A DNA stretch of 64,000 bases from Rhodocyclaceae bacterium UBA1310 (GTDB taxonomy: Bacteria; Pseudomonadota; Gammaproteobacteria; Burkholderiales; Rhodocyclaceae): assembly GCA_002307175.1 (NCBI GenBank), contig DBTS01000049.1, forward strand, positions 39,201-103,200, given 5' to 3'. This document shows, piece by piece, positions 1 through 7,957 of this stretch. The notes below the pieces were generated by a model that saw nothing but the letters and a program-made list of their open reading frames with translations, made no database searches and was not told the origin of the DNA. Made by a program: the position numbers and the translations under genes. The first letter of the stretch is position 1, and every line of letters begins with the position of its first letter.

Positions 1-23
1 TTCGATTCCCTTCGCCCGCTCCA
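1..23 (+). tRNA. 3' end of tRNA-Gly (partial, cut by window edge)
   Basis: The first 23 bases read as a seven-base T-loop (TTCGATT), the 3' strand of a 5-bp T-stem, a 7-base acceptor strand (CGCCCGC), discriminator T and an encoded CCA. The implied 5' acceptor GCGGGCG and discriminator U are typical of bacterial tRNA-Gly. The anticodon lies outside the window, so the isoacceptor is unknown. An intrinsic terminator follows at 61-87. Confidence 0.8.
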
Positions 24-60
24 AATTCCAGGATTCCGCGCAAGCGTGGAGTCTTCAGCA

Positions 61-87
61 AGCCAGGCCGTCGAGCCTGGCTTTTTT
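61..87 (+). terminator. Rho-independent terminator after tRNA
   Basis: An 8-bp perfect stem (AGCCAGGC with GCCTGGCT, six-base loop) is followed by a run of T. It lies 38 bases after the CCA end of the tRNA and probably terminates that transcript. Confidence 0.85.
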
Positions 88-390
88 GTCTTCATGGTCG
101 GGCAATCCTGGCCAACACCTCTTGGGCAGATTCGACGTATCTCTCTCTGCCCCGGATACCGCCCCATGCGACGGCATGAGACAGTACGCCGCACTCCCCA
201 TCCGCCTGATCCCCTGTCCGACCAACACTCTCCACCTCCGTACATCTGCTTAAGTCGATGATTTCTTGACTTGTATTTTCACCTGGAATAGCGTTGCAGC
301 CTGCCATAACGTAAGACTTTGTCCTACATATATTCAATATGGGCGTTGATCGATGAAACGCTACAAACAAAACCAGGCACAGGAGACAGC
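88..390. other. Intergenic region upstream of pectate lyase
   Basis: About 300 bases without a credible gene. A TTGACT hexamer at 266-271 could be a -35 element, but the matching -10 is poor. The Shine-Dalgarno sequence AGGAGA at 380-385 belongs to the gene starting at 391. Nothing else was recognised. Confidence 0.5.
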
Positions 391-2022
391 ATGTTCAAGA
401 AATTGATTGCAGGGGGTATTGCCGCGCTGCTATTTGCAGCCACGGCCCACGCCGCCTCAGACTACCCGACCGGCTACACAAAATGCGCGCAGGTGGGATC
501 AAGCTGCACGATGACCGGCACCCATTCCGTCGCACTGGGTAAATCCGGCAGCTTCGTATATGCCACGCTGACGGGCAGTTTCACCTGTGCCCTGTCGCTA
601 TTCACGGGCAGCAGTGCTTACACCAGCACAGCCTGGTGCTCGGTCGGGCCCACCGTCACGGCGTCTTCCAGCAGTGCGTCAAGCTCCACCGCCAGTTCAA
701 GCTCATCAAGCAAAGCCAGCAGCAGCGCTGCATCCTCAAGCAGTTCTAGCTCTTCGAGCAGCGCAATTGCTGCGAGCCTTGCCAGCAGCAGCTCATCAAC
801 CAGCAGCAACCCGTATGTCACCGGCTGTGGCACTGAAACCAGCAATCTGACAGCCAGCAAGGTGTACTACGTCACGCCTACAGCTTCAAGCTCGGGAGCA
901 GGCACAAGCTTTTCAGCGCCCATGAGTTTCAGCACGGCACTATCCAACGTCAGTGCCGGGCAGATGATTCTGCTGCAGGCCGGCACCTATACGGTCAGTT
1001 ACACGGCTGCGGCCAAGAACACCATCACACTGTCCAAATCCGGCACGTCCAGCGCCCCGATCTACATCGTGGCCGCAAACTGCGGCAAGGCTGTGTTCGA
1101 TTTCTCCTTCCCGGACAACACTTACGTCCAGGATTCCTTTGGCTTCTATGTCACCGGGAGTTACTGGTACTTCAAGGGAATCGAAATCACGCGTGCCGGC
1201 TATCAGGGCGCCTATGTGACGGGAGCCCACAACACCTTCGAGAACTGTGCTTTCTACAACAATCGCAATAGTGGCCTGGAAATCAACAAGGGCGGCTCCT
1301 ATACCAACGTGATCAATTCCGATTCCTACAAGAATTACGATCCGAAGAAGTACGGCAGCATGGCCGATGGGTTTGCTTCGAAGCAGACACAGGGCCCCGG
1401 CAATTTCTTCTATGGCTGCCGCGCCTGGAACAACTCGGATGATGGCTTCGATACCTACGACAGCACAGAAACGGTCACCATCGTGCAGAGCTGGGCTTTC
1501 CTCAATGGGGTGGACAGCTGGGGTTACGGCAGCTTTGCAGGCAACGGGAATGGCTTCAAGCTGGGTGGCAATGCGGCAATTGAGCACAACAAGATCAGCC
1601 AGTCGATCGCCTTCGGCAACGTGGCCAAGGGGTTTGACCAGAACAACAACGCAGGTGGCGTCACGCTGCTCAACAACACCTCCTACAAGAACGCCATCAA
1701 TTATGGCTTCTGCAGCTCGGTCTCCTCGGGTGAAACACACTATTTCCGCAACAATGTGTCACTCGCCGGCACCAGCAGCGATAGCGTCTGCAACGCCGAT
1801 GCCAAGTACAACTCCTGGGACAGTGGCCCTGCGGCGAAAACCACGGATTTCGTGAGTCTCGATACCAGCATGGCCACCAAAACCCGCGATCAGGATGGCA
1901 GTCTGCCCACCACCAATCTGTTCCGGCTGGCTTCCGGCAGCGGCCTGATCAACGCGGGCGTCAACGTCGGCCTGTCCTATAAGGGTAAAGCACCGGATCT
2001 CGGCGCGTTCGAACGCGAATAA
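391..2022 (+). CDS. Secreted pectate lyase, polysaccharide lyase family 9
   Basis: Likely exported endo-acting pectate lyase that cleaves polygalacturonate by beta-elimination. Residues 1-22 form a signal peptide. Residues 24-89 are a small domain with four Cys. About 91-139 is a Ser/Ala linker of the kind seen in plant-cell-wall-degrading enzymes. From about 140 to 543 comes a right-handed parallel beta-helix with PL9 signatures: DGFASK near 325, DDGFDTYDS near 350, NGFKLGGN near 388 and KGFDQNNN near 413. The start at 391 was chosen because AGGAGA precedes it and the signal peptide begins there; an in-frame ATG at 319 has neither. The gene stands alone with its own terminator. The N-terminal small domain may bind carbohydrate, which is inference. 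The family call is firm; substrate preference is not shown. Confidence 0.88.
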   Translation: MFKKLIAGGIAALLFAATAHAASDYPTGYTKCAQVGSSCTMTGTHSVALGKSGSFVYATLTGSFTCALSLFTGSSAYTSTAWCSVGPTVTASSSSASSSTASSSSSSKASSSAASSSSSSSSSSAIAASLASSSSSTSSNPYVTGCGTETSNLTASKVYYVTPTASSSGAGTSFSAPMSFSTALSNVSAGQMILLQAGTYTVSYTAAAKNTITLSKSGTSSAPIYIVAANCGKAVFDFSFPDNTYVQDSFGFYVTGSYWYFKGIEITRAGYQGAYVTGAHNTFENCAFYNNRNSGLEINKGGSYTNVINSDSYKNYDPKKYGSMADGFASKQTQGPGNFFYGCRAWNNSDDGFDTYDSTETVTIVQSWAFLNGVDSWGYGSFAGNGNGFKLGGNAAIEHNKISQSIAFGNVAKGFDQNNNAGGVTLLNNTSYKNAINYGFCSSVSSGETHYFRNNVSLAGTSSDSVCNADAKYNSWDSGPAAKTTDFVSLDTSMATKTRDQDGSLPTTNLFRLASGSGLINAGVNVGLSYKGKAPDLGAFERE

Positions 2023-2046
2023 TTCTGCTGCAGTAACAATCCGCCT

Positions 2047-2077
2047 AAAAGCACGCCGCTCCCGGCGTGCTTTTTTT
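2047..2077 (+). terminator. Terminator after pectate lyase
   Basis: A 9-bp stem AGCACGCCG/CGGCGTGCT with a four-base loop is followed by seven T. It begins about 25 bases after the stop codon. Confidence 0.9.
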
Positions 2078-2397
2078 ATTTCTTCCGCTCCGCCACCGCA
2101 CCCTGTATCAAGGGACAGTCTGCCCCGTCGTCGGTAGGCAAAGCGTGGCAACTGCCATCTATCCTGACAGTATAAGCGCCGGCTTTCCTTGTGCGGCGCA
2201 TGCGGTCGTACCAGCGGATGCTTCGACATCACGAAGATCCGGCAGACGCGTGGCCTCTTCGGGCTATCCGTAATCTTCAATCACTCACCACGACCAGGAA
2301 ACTTTCAAATCTTTCAGCAGAGCGCCAGTACGGACATCTTACCCCTGCGTGTTTATGCATAACTGGTATCAGCAGAACTGCTATGTCAGGACCCCAT
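2078..2397. other. Intergenic region upstream of S8 protease
   Basis: About 320 bases. The reading frame of the downstream protease is open back to 2191, but that extension lacks a ribosome-binding site and a plausible protein character, so it is treated as leader. No clear promoter consensus or structure was found. Confidence 0.45.
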
Positions 2398-3990
2398 ATG
2401 AATCACTTTTTCCTTCGCGCCGGACTTCTCGCCACCTTCTGCGCTTTCCTGCCACAAGCCTGGGCGGATAGCGCGCGGGTTATCGTCAAGTACCGTGAAA
2501 ACTCCAGCATGCTCTGGCAGACGGATGAAGTGGCGCTGCGCAGCATCATGAGTGCCCGCACCGGGGAAAACATCAGTGCCAACCGTCGCATCAATGGTCG
2601 GCTGCAGGTGGTTCAGGCGGAGGGCATCAGCAATGCGGAACTGATCAGCAAACTCTCCGCAGAATCTGATGTGGAATACGCTTTGCCCGACCAGTTCCGC
2701 ACGCCCCAGGCAGTTACCCCGAATGACCAATACTTCAGCAATCAGTGGTATCTGAAGGCCACCGAACGTTCGGCCATCGACGCCATCGACGCCTGGACCC
2801 TGACCACCGGCAGCGCCAGCATCGTGGTGGCGGTGCTGGATACGGGCATTCTGCCCGACCATCCCGATCTGAACGCCAACATCGTCTTCAGCAGCGGCAG
2901 CCTCTACGGCTATGACTTCATCACCAATCCGGTGATTGCCAACGACGGCGATGGCAGGGATGCAGACCCTTCAGACCCTGGCGACTGGGTAACCCTTAGT
3001 GACATAAGCACTTATTCAATATTATCCGGTTGCAGCAAAAGTGCCAGCAGCTGGCACGGGTCAAAGGTCGCCGGGGTGATCGGCGCAAGCTCCAACAACA
3101 CCATCGGGATTGCCGGAGTGGCCTGGAACGTACGAATCCTGCCAGTGCGCGTTCTCGGCAAATGCGGCGGCTACGATTCCGACATCATGGCAGCCATGCT
3201 ATGGGCATCCGGAATATCTGTCTCTGGAGTGGCAGACAATATGGCCCCTGCGAAGATCATCAATCTGAGCCTGGGAAGCTCTGGCAGTTGCCCGGCGTAC
3301 TATAGCGATGTCATCAGCCAGGTGACAGGCCAGGGCACTCTGATCGTGGCGTCCGCAGGCAACGATGGCTCCAGCGTCCATGCGCCGGCTAACTGCAGCG
3401 GCATTCTGGGCGTGTCTGCTATCAGCAATACCGGCAGCAAACTCGCCTACAGCAGCTTTGGCAGCGAAATCGCACTTTCCGCACCAGGCGGTGGCGCCTG
3501 CACATACGCCATCTCGGCCCCGCTCAACACAAGCCTGACCAGCCCGGGGCTGGGTACCTACGATTACGCCACCTGTGTATCCGGCACGAGCTTTTCGGCG
3601 CCACTGGTCAGCGGAGTCGCTGCCCTGATGCTCGCGGCGAACGCCTCGCTCACACCGGCACAACTCACATCCCTGCTGCGCAGCAGCGCGAGTACATTCC
3701 CGAGCATTTCCGGGCTATCGACCTGCACCTCCACGACCACCAGTGTTGAATGCAACTGCACCACGGCAAGCTGCGGGGCAGGCATGCTCAACGCCAAAGC
3801 GGCAGTGCTGGCTGCACAAAGCTATGCCAGCACTGCCAACAGCAGTAGCAGCAGTGCAGGGAGCGGAAACAGTGGTGGCGGTAGTGGTAGTGGAGGCGGG
3901 GGCGGTAGTGGCGCAGCCGACCCCGTGGACATTCTGCTCGTGCTGATCACCTGTGCCGCGCTCTACACCGGCATCCGGCACCTCAGATAA
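2398..3990 (+). CDS. Subtilisin-like serine protease (S8) with GlyGly-CTERM-type tail
   Basis: Secreted protease of family S8. A signal peptide occupies residues 1-20. The catalytic triad is Asp148 (in LDTGI), His220 (in WHGSK) and Ser398 (in GTSFSAP), with an I9-like propeptide region before residue 110. About 480-506 is a Ser/Gly-rich spacer, followed by a final 24 residues with a hydrophobic segment and a terminal basic RHLR. That is the architecture of a GlyGly-CTERM sorting signal, which rhombosortases cleave. The convergent gene on the other strand is a rhombosortase, and the two share 28 bases at their 3' ends. The start at 2398 has AGGA seven bases upstream and begins the signal peptide; an in-frame ATG 15 bases earlier is less likely. 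The His motif carries Lys after HGS instead of the usual HGT, but the catalytic His is kept. Confidence 0.9.
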   Translation: MNHFFLRAGLLATFCAFLPQAWADSARVIVKYRENSSMLWQTDEVALRSIMSARTGENISANRRINGRLQVVQAEGISNAELISKLSAESDVEYALPDQFRTPQAVTPNDQYFSNQWYLKATERSAIDAIDAWTLTTGSASIVVAVLDTGILPDHPDLNANIVFSSGSLYGYDFITNPVIANDGDGRDADPSDPGDWVTLSDISTYSILSGCSKSASSWHGSKVAGVIGASSNNTIGIAGVAWNVRILPVRVLGKCGGYDSDIMAAMLWASGISVSGVADNMAPAKIINLSLGSSGSCPAYYSDVISQVTGQGTLIVASAGNDGSSVHAPANCSGILGVSAISNTGSKLAYSSFGSEIALSAPGGGACTYAISAPLNTSLTSPGLGTYDYATCVSGTSFSAPLVSGVAALMLAANASLTPAQLTSLLRSSASTFPSISGLSTCTSTTTSVECNCTTASCGAGMLNAKAAVLAAQSYASTANSSSSSAGSGNSGGGSGSGGGGGSGAADPVDILLVLITCAALYTGIRHLR

Positions 3991-4583
3991 TCTCTGGTGG
4001 CTGGTAGTACCAGCGTATACATGATGCCGGCGATGAAACCGTACAGGTGTGCTGAGTGTGCCACCGGGATGGCAAGAAAGGCCGGGCTGGCACCAAGCAC
4101 AATTTTCAGGGCCATCGACAGAAATGCGAGATAGGCGCACAAAAGCCCAATCCCTGGGGATGCCAGACGTACATATTCCAGCAACAGCCAGGCAGCCAGA
4201 CCGTACAAGGCGCCTGAGAGACCTGCATACCAGGCCAGCGGAACATGTTCGAAGCGCAAGCCGACACTCACCATCATTGCGCAGAACAGCAACACCGGTA
4301 GCAACCAGGTTATCAGGCCCAGGCATCGTGCCACCAGCCACAGCGCCAGTAGCAGAGCCAGATTGGCGAGAAGATGCGCAAGATCAAGATGGATCAGTTG
4401 TGCCGCCAGACCACGCCACAAGGGATCACTTGTAGGGTGATAAAACCAGGCCGCGTCCCCGGATGCGAACAGGGTTCCCAGAATCATCAGCAGGCAGATT
4501 GCCCCTAGCACGGCCGACACCACAGCATCACCATACCGCCGAATTGCCGGCAGATGGCATAATTTTCCAATACCGCATTCCAT
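3963..4583 (-). CDS. rrtA: Rhombosortase (rhomboid-family intramembrane protease)
   Basis: Polytopic inner-membrane protease of 206 residues with about six hydrophobic helices. The rhomboid catalytic dyad is visible: Ser123 in GLSGALYG and His179 in SAHLYG. It is short and lacks the cytosolic domains of general rhomboids, matching the rhombosortase subgroup that cleaves GlyGly-CTERM tails of exported proteins. The neighbouring S8 protease carries such a tail and is the obvious substrate. The genes are convergent and overlap by 28 bases, so they are transcribed separately. GGAG lies about nine bases before the ATG. The substrate assignment is inference from context; the rhomboid fold is well supported. 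Confidence 0.82.
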   Translation of the reverse strand: MECGIGKLCHLPAIRRYGDAVVSAVLGAICLLMILGTLFASGDAAWFYHPTSDPLWRGLAAQLIHLDLAHLLANLALLLALWLVARCLGLITWLLPVLLFCAMMVSVGLRFEHVPLAWYAGLSGALYGLAAWLLLEYVRLASPGIGLLCAYLAFLSMALKIVLGASPAFLAIPVAHSAHLYGFIAGIMYTLVLPATRDYLRCRMPV

Positions 4584-4713
4584 GACAGTGCTCCAGGCAC
4601 AAAGCTCCCCTACCGCCTGGACCCTGATGTCATAGTCATCAGAAATTGCAGACAGACTTCATACCACAACAGTCAAGCAGGCCCCGCCCGGGCCCTTTCT
4701 GATAGAAGGCAGA

Positions 4714-4929
4714 CTACAGCGGCCCTCCTGCAAGCAGGATCTGGACATCTTCCTCGGTAAGACGCCCCAGGCTACATACTCCCGTTCTGCCGCTCAGACG
4801 ATCCGTCGCGGCCATCTTCCGCCGCTCAGCCGCCCCAAGTTCGGCACACAAACCTTCCATCTCAAGGATGTCATCCGTGCGAATGAATTCATGATCGACG
4901 GTAGACCGTCCGGTTTCCATCTGTTTCAT
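4714..4929 (-). CDS. Small hypothetical protein (71 aa)
   Basis: Not recognised. A strong Shine-Dalgarno sequence (AAGGAGG) lies seven bases before the ATG, which is the main reason to call it. The protein is acidic and mostly polar, with no signal peptide or membrane segment. A TATAAA-like -10 on the minus strand near 5003-5008 could be its promoter. It lies between the rhombosortase and a zinc metallopeptidase on the same strand, with gaps too large for tight coupling. Confidence 0.6.
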   Translation of the reverse strand: MKQMETGRSTVDHEFIRTDDILEMEGLCAELGAAERRKMAATDRLSGRTGVCSLGRLTEEDVQILLAGGPL

Positions 4930-5192
4930 GGCGATGCCTCCTTACCTGAATCGTCCTGGAACCAGCTCTGTCTATTTCATGTTAACTACGGCGGGGAAAG
5001 AAATTTATAAGGGTTTTCGCGAAAAACCTGCCCCTTAGGTGCATGGGGTTAGCCCTGAGAAACAGAGCAAAACCCGCATAGGGAAAGGATCTTCGGCAAT
5101 CCAGGGCGAATGGAAACCTGCCGGAATGGACAGGCGTGAAGACACACCTCTCCGGCAGGGAATGCCAGATCGGGAGGAAGGCATCGAACCTG

Positions 5193-6047
5193 TCAGCGCT
5201 TGTGGAACGTATCGCAGGCTTCGATACGGCCCGCATCGAAGCCGCGCCGGAACCACTGCGTGCGCTGGGCGGAACTGCCGTGCGTAAAGCTGTCCGGCAT
5301 CACCTGCCCGCGGCTCTCTTTCTGCAAGGTGTCGTCGCCAATGGCCGAAGCCGCTGTCAGGACCCCATCAATGTCACCCGCTTCAAGAATCGGATGGCGC
5401 CGGTTGGCCTGATTGAACCAGACCCCGGCAAAACAGTCTGCCTGCAGCTCCAGACGCACGGACAAGGCATTCGACTGTTTTTCGCTGACAGCATTCTGGC
5501 GGGCACGATCAACTTTTGACGATATGCCAAGAAGATTCTGCACGTGATGCCCGATTTCATGGGCGATGACATACGCTTGAGCCGCATTGCCCGGAGCATT
5601 GAAACGGCGCTCAAGCTGATCATAGAACCCCAGATCAAGGTAAACCTTCTGATCCGCCGGGCAGTAAAACGGCCCCATCGCAGCCATCCCCCGACCGCAG
5701 GCTGTCTGTGTGGCGCCACGAAACAGCACGAGGCGCGGATTCACATAGCGCACGCCCTGCGCCGCCAGCACTTCCGCCCAGGTTTTTTCGGTATCCCCCA
5801 GCACCTGTGCAACAAAATGCCGGGTCTGTTTTTCGTGCGCAGACTCCTGACTTGGCTGGGCTTGCTGCTGGGTGGCGGCAGGATGATTGGCCGCATGCTG
5901 CAGGAGAGGGCGTGGATCAAGTCCGAAATACCAGGCCACCAGCGCCAGCACGAGCGTGCCAACGCCTATCGTGCCGCCTCCGATGCCACCAGACGAGCCG
6001 CGCCTGTCTTCAATGTTGTCACTCTCATCACTATCGCCAAAGCGCAT
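5193..6047 (-). CDS. Neutral zinc metallopeptidase, YpfJ-like
   Basis: A 284-residue protein of the putative neutral zinc metallopeptidase family (YpfJ/KPN_02809 type). The N-terminus is a short charged segment and a Gly-rich stretch, then one membrane helix at about 27-42. The catalytic domain follows, with the zinc motif HEIGHH at 163-168 and the family sequence LELQADCFAG downstream. The active domain probably faces the periplasm. The physiological substrate of the family is unknown. The gene stands alone on the minus strand; a hairpin lies downstream near 5118-5160 but has no T-run. Confidence 0.9.
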   Translation of the reverse strand: MRFGDSDESDNIEDRRGSSGGIGGGTIGVGTLVLALVAWYFGLDPRPLLQHAANHPAATQQQAQPSQESAHEKQTRHFVAQVLGDTEKTWAEVLAAQGVRYVNPRLVLFRGATQTACGRGMAAMGPFYCPADQKVYLDLGFYDQLERRFNAPGNAAQAYVIAHEIGHHVQNLLGISSKVDRARQNAVSEKQSNALSVRLELQADCFAGVWFNQANRRHPILEAGDIDGVLTAASAIGDDTLQKESRGQVMPDSFTHGSSAQRTQWFRRGFDAGRIEACDTFHKR

Positions 6048-6049
6048 GG

Positions 6050-6727
6050 ATCACCCCTGCCTGCATTTCACCCAGAACATACTGCCAGATGATTTTTGCC
6101 TGACAGGGGCGTGAAGTAAACAAAAAAGCGAAACAAAAAAACGGGAAGCCACACTGTGGCCTCCCGTCCCAAAATGAGGAAATCCTTCCATGGATTTCCC
6201 TCCCCCTTCTTGCAGCCCCTTGGCTGCCACCACCGCGATTCCCGCCGTGGCTCAAAATTCTTGCCAGCAATCCGGGCCCCAATTGGGCCCGGGTCGCTGC
6301 GACTGTGCTGACCGCGACCCTGCTCCGGCAGAGTGTGGCCATTGTCGATGCGCTTTCTGTCGAAGCGCCCGTCTCCTCTTTTCTCCCCCGGTGTGCCCTG
6401 GCGCTTTCGCGCGGAGCGATCTCCGTGGTGAACACATTCTTACACATTACATGGACTAATGGGTCTATCAGTTTTGTTTTTTTCACTAGCCATTCTCTAT
6501 TGTGACTTTCTCGCAACAGTGGAAACAAAATTTTTTCAGATCCATCCTTCACTCCATGCCCCAATGAAGCCACCCACCTGACAGGGGTAGCCCAGAACCG
6601 TCCTGTCGAGCGCTACAGAACGATCCCTGCCAGACACCGCAGATCCAAGCGTGCCGTGAATTCCGGGCATCCCGATGCAGATCAGAAAAAGCAGGAGAGG
6701 AAAAAAGGAAAGGAAGGGAAAGAAATA
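6050..6727. other. Gene-poor region downstream of 6S RNA
   Basis: No convincing protein gene on either strand. The minus strand is purine-rich and ends in two consecutive hairpins. The second is a strong intrinsic terminator at 6133-6167, which implies a minus-strand transcript starting somewhere below about 6500. A polypyrimidine tract (minus strand) lies at about 6680-6727 directly after the 6S terminator. See the findings for the candidate small RNA. Confidence 0.5.
6133..6167 (-). terminator. Strong minus-strand terminator of an unassigned transcript
   Basis: Read on the minus strand, ACGGGAGGCCAC pairs with GTGGCTTCCCGT (11 of 12 pairs, three-base loop) and is followed by seven T. A second hairpin, GGAAATCC/GGATTTCC, precedes it at 6178-6199. 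No gene is recognised immediately upstream on this strand. Confidence 0.75.
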
Positions 6728-6760
6728 GAAAAAGGGCGCGGAACATAATTCCGCGCCCTT
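6728..6760 (-). terminator. Terminator of 6S RNA
   Basis: A perfect 12-bp stem (AAGGGCGCGGAA with TTCCGCGCCCTT, five-base loop) is followed on the minus strand by five T. It lies just below the 3' end of the 6S RNA gene. Confidence 0.88.
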
Positions 6761-6767
6761 CGATGGG

Positions 6768-6947
6768 GATCCCCCGCATGTGCCGCCAGGCCGTCATCCT
6801 GAACCGAGGGTTCAGGGGGTCGTTGCCCGACCACATCAGGTGCGCCCAACCAGGGAGCGCTCACAACAGTGGCGTGCTGGGCATACAACCATGTCACGAA
6901 GACATTGGTTCAAGGAGTATGTAGCCCTAGCAAACACTGCAGGGGAA
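6768..6947 (-). ncRNA. ssrS: 6S RNA
   Basis: Regulatory RNA that binds sigma-70 RNA polymerase holoenzyme by mimicking an open promoter. It lies directly behind zapA on the same strand, the conserved location. The 5' end CCCCTGCAGTGTT pairs with the 3' GCATGCGGGGG to close the rod. The 3' half contains CCTGAACC-CTC-GGTTCAGG followed by GGCCTGGCGGCA, matching the conserved 6S 3' region, and TCCTTGAACC occurs in the 5' half. The length of about 180 nt is standard. The ends are estimated from pairing to within about five bases. Confidence 0.85.
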
Positions 6948-7043
6948 AACCTGCCGGACCGCCGTAATGCGTTGCAGTCCTTGTATTCTTTATCGTTCAG
7001 AAACCAGGAAATTTCAGTGAGGGGAAATCCTGACTGTCAATCC

Positions 7044-7346
7044 TCAGAACAACTTCTCATGTACTGCAGAAGCGGCATCAATTTTCTTGACGAGTGCTTC
7101 GATTCTACGCTTATAGGAGGGCATGTCCAGCACTGCCGCACGCTGCGCCACCACGGCTTCATGCGCAATCATCAGGGCACACATCACCGCCGTTGACTCA
7201 CTGCCTGAAGTGTTTTTTCCAAGCAGTTTCTGCAGCTTGTCATTGACCATCTCGACCGCCGCCTGCAGGGTATCTTTTTCATCTGGCTGGACGGAGACCT
7301 GATAGTCACGCCCCATGATCTGGATCACGACATTTTCAGCACTCAT
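7044..7346 (-). CDS. zapA: Cell division protein ZapA
   Basis: Cytoplasmic FtsZ-ring-associated protein of 100 residues that crosslinks FtsZ filaments. The N-terminal domain contains the IMGRDYQV strand typical of ZapA, followed by a long C-terminal helix for coiled-coil dimerisation. Its ATG overlaps the stop codon of the upstream coiled-coil gene (four-base ATGA overlap). The 6S RNA gene follows about 100 bases downstream, the usual zapA-ssrS order. Confidence 0.92.
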   Translation of the reverse strand: MSAENVVIQIMGRDYQVSVQPDEKDTLQAAVEMVNDKLQKLLGKNTSGSESTAVMCALMIAHEAVVAQRAAVLDMPSYKRRIEALVKKIDAASAVHEKLF

Positions 7347-7591
7347 GACGCTTCATCCTCCGCAGGCAACTGCGCCAACAGCCGCTCGACACGCTCGGTC
7401 ACGACACGGACCTTGTCGTTGAGCTGCCGGTTCTCGGTCTGAAGGGTAGCCACTCGTGTGGTCAGCTGCCGGTTCTCGGCACGCAACACCTGAAAAGCTT
7501 CCAGAAGCGCGCCAAGGCGGTTTTCGAGGTTGGTGATTTCTGCATCCATGGTGTGATGGTAGTGCCCAAGCGCAAGCCCGGTCAATGGCAT
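7343..7591 (-). CDS. ZapB-like coiled-coil protein upstream of zapA
   Basis: A short, highly charged protein with heptad-type Leu/Val spacing (ENRQL repeated), consistent with a coiled coil of the small family that sits before zapA in many proteobacteria. A role with ZapA in the division ring is inferred from position. The start at 7591 has GAGG seven bases upstream. An internal ATG at 7549 would give a 68-residue protein that fits the family length better but has no ribosome-binding site, so the start is uncertain. The region upstream is divergent from the cobalamin riboswitch. Confidence 0.8.
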   Translation of the reverse strand: MPLTGLALGHYHHTMDAEITNLENRLGALLEAFQVLRAENRQLTTRVATLQTENRQLNDKVRVVTERVERLLAQLPAEDEAS

Positions 7592-7629
7592 CGACGCACC
7601 TCACGTCATGCTGTAAGATCCAGCTCGCT

Positions 7630-7827
7630 TCTGGTGTCCGGATGGAAGTTCTGCCATCCGGATGAAACGGGAAGCCGGTGCGCCGCACAAGCGGCTAATC
7701 CGGCGCTGCCCCCGCAACGGTAAGCGAGTCACGACGCAAGCTCACGCCACTGTGCCACAGGCATGGGAAGGCATTGCGTCGCGGAGCCCGAGGCTCCACT
7801 CGCCAGCCCGGAGACCGGCCCGAAGCT
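7630..7827 (+). promoter_or_regulatory. Cobalamin (AdoCbl) riboswitch
   Basis: The leader of btuB carries the conserved elements in order: AACGGGAAGCCGGTG, then CCGGCGCTGCCCCCGCAACGG, GCCACTGTG, GGGAAGGC and the B12 box AGCCCGGAGACCGGCC at about 7804-7819. Binding of adenosylcobalamin normally represses the downstream gene. Because the cob genes follow btuB closely, it may also control them. The expression platform between 7828 and 7957 is not resolved. Confidence 0.93.
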
Positions 7828-7957
7828 CACGAGACACATTGCGGTGGGCGATGTCAGGCGTCGGCACCTTCCTTTTTGTTCCGAATCCTGTTCCTTCCCG
7901 CGCTGCGTCCCGCCCTGCTTTCATATACCCGTGCGGGCGGCACGGAAGGAGTCCTAC

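Noticed and set aside
6031..6573. Open minus-strand frames of up to 180 codons across the unexplained terminator region
   Set aside because: None has a good start signal; they read through the terminator hairpin into the metallopeptidase region. A further frame with a basic, RNA-binding-like translation has no start codon.
6549..6746. A minus-strand frame whose first residues look like a signal peptide (MFRALFLFLSLPFLFS)
   Set aside because: The hydrophobic run is produced by the polypyrimidine tract after the 6S terminator, and the ATG lies inside the terminator hairpin loop. No ribosome-binding site.
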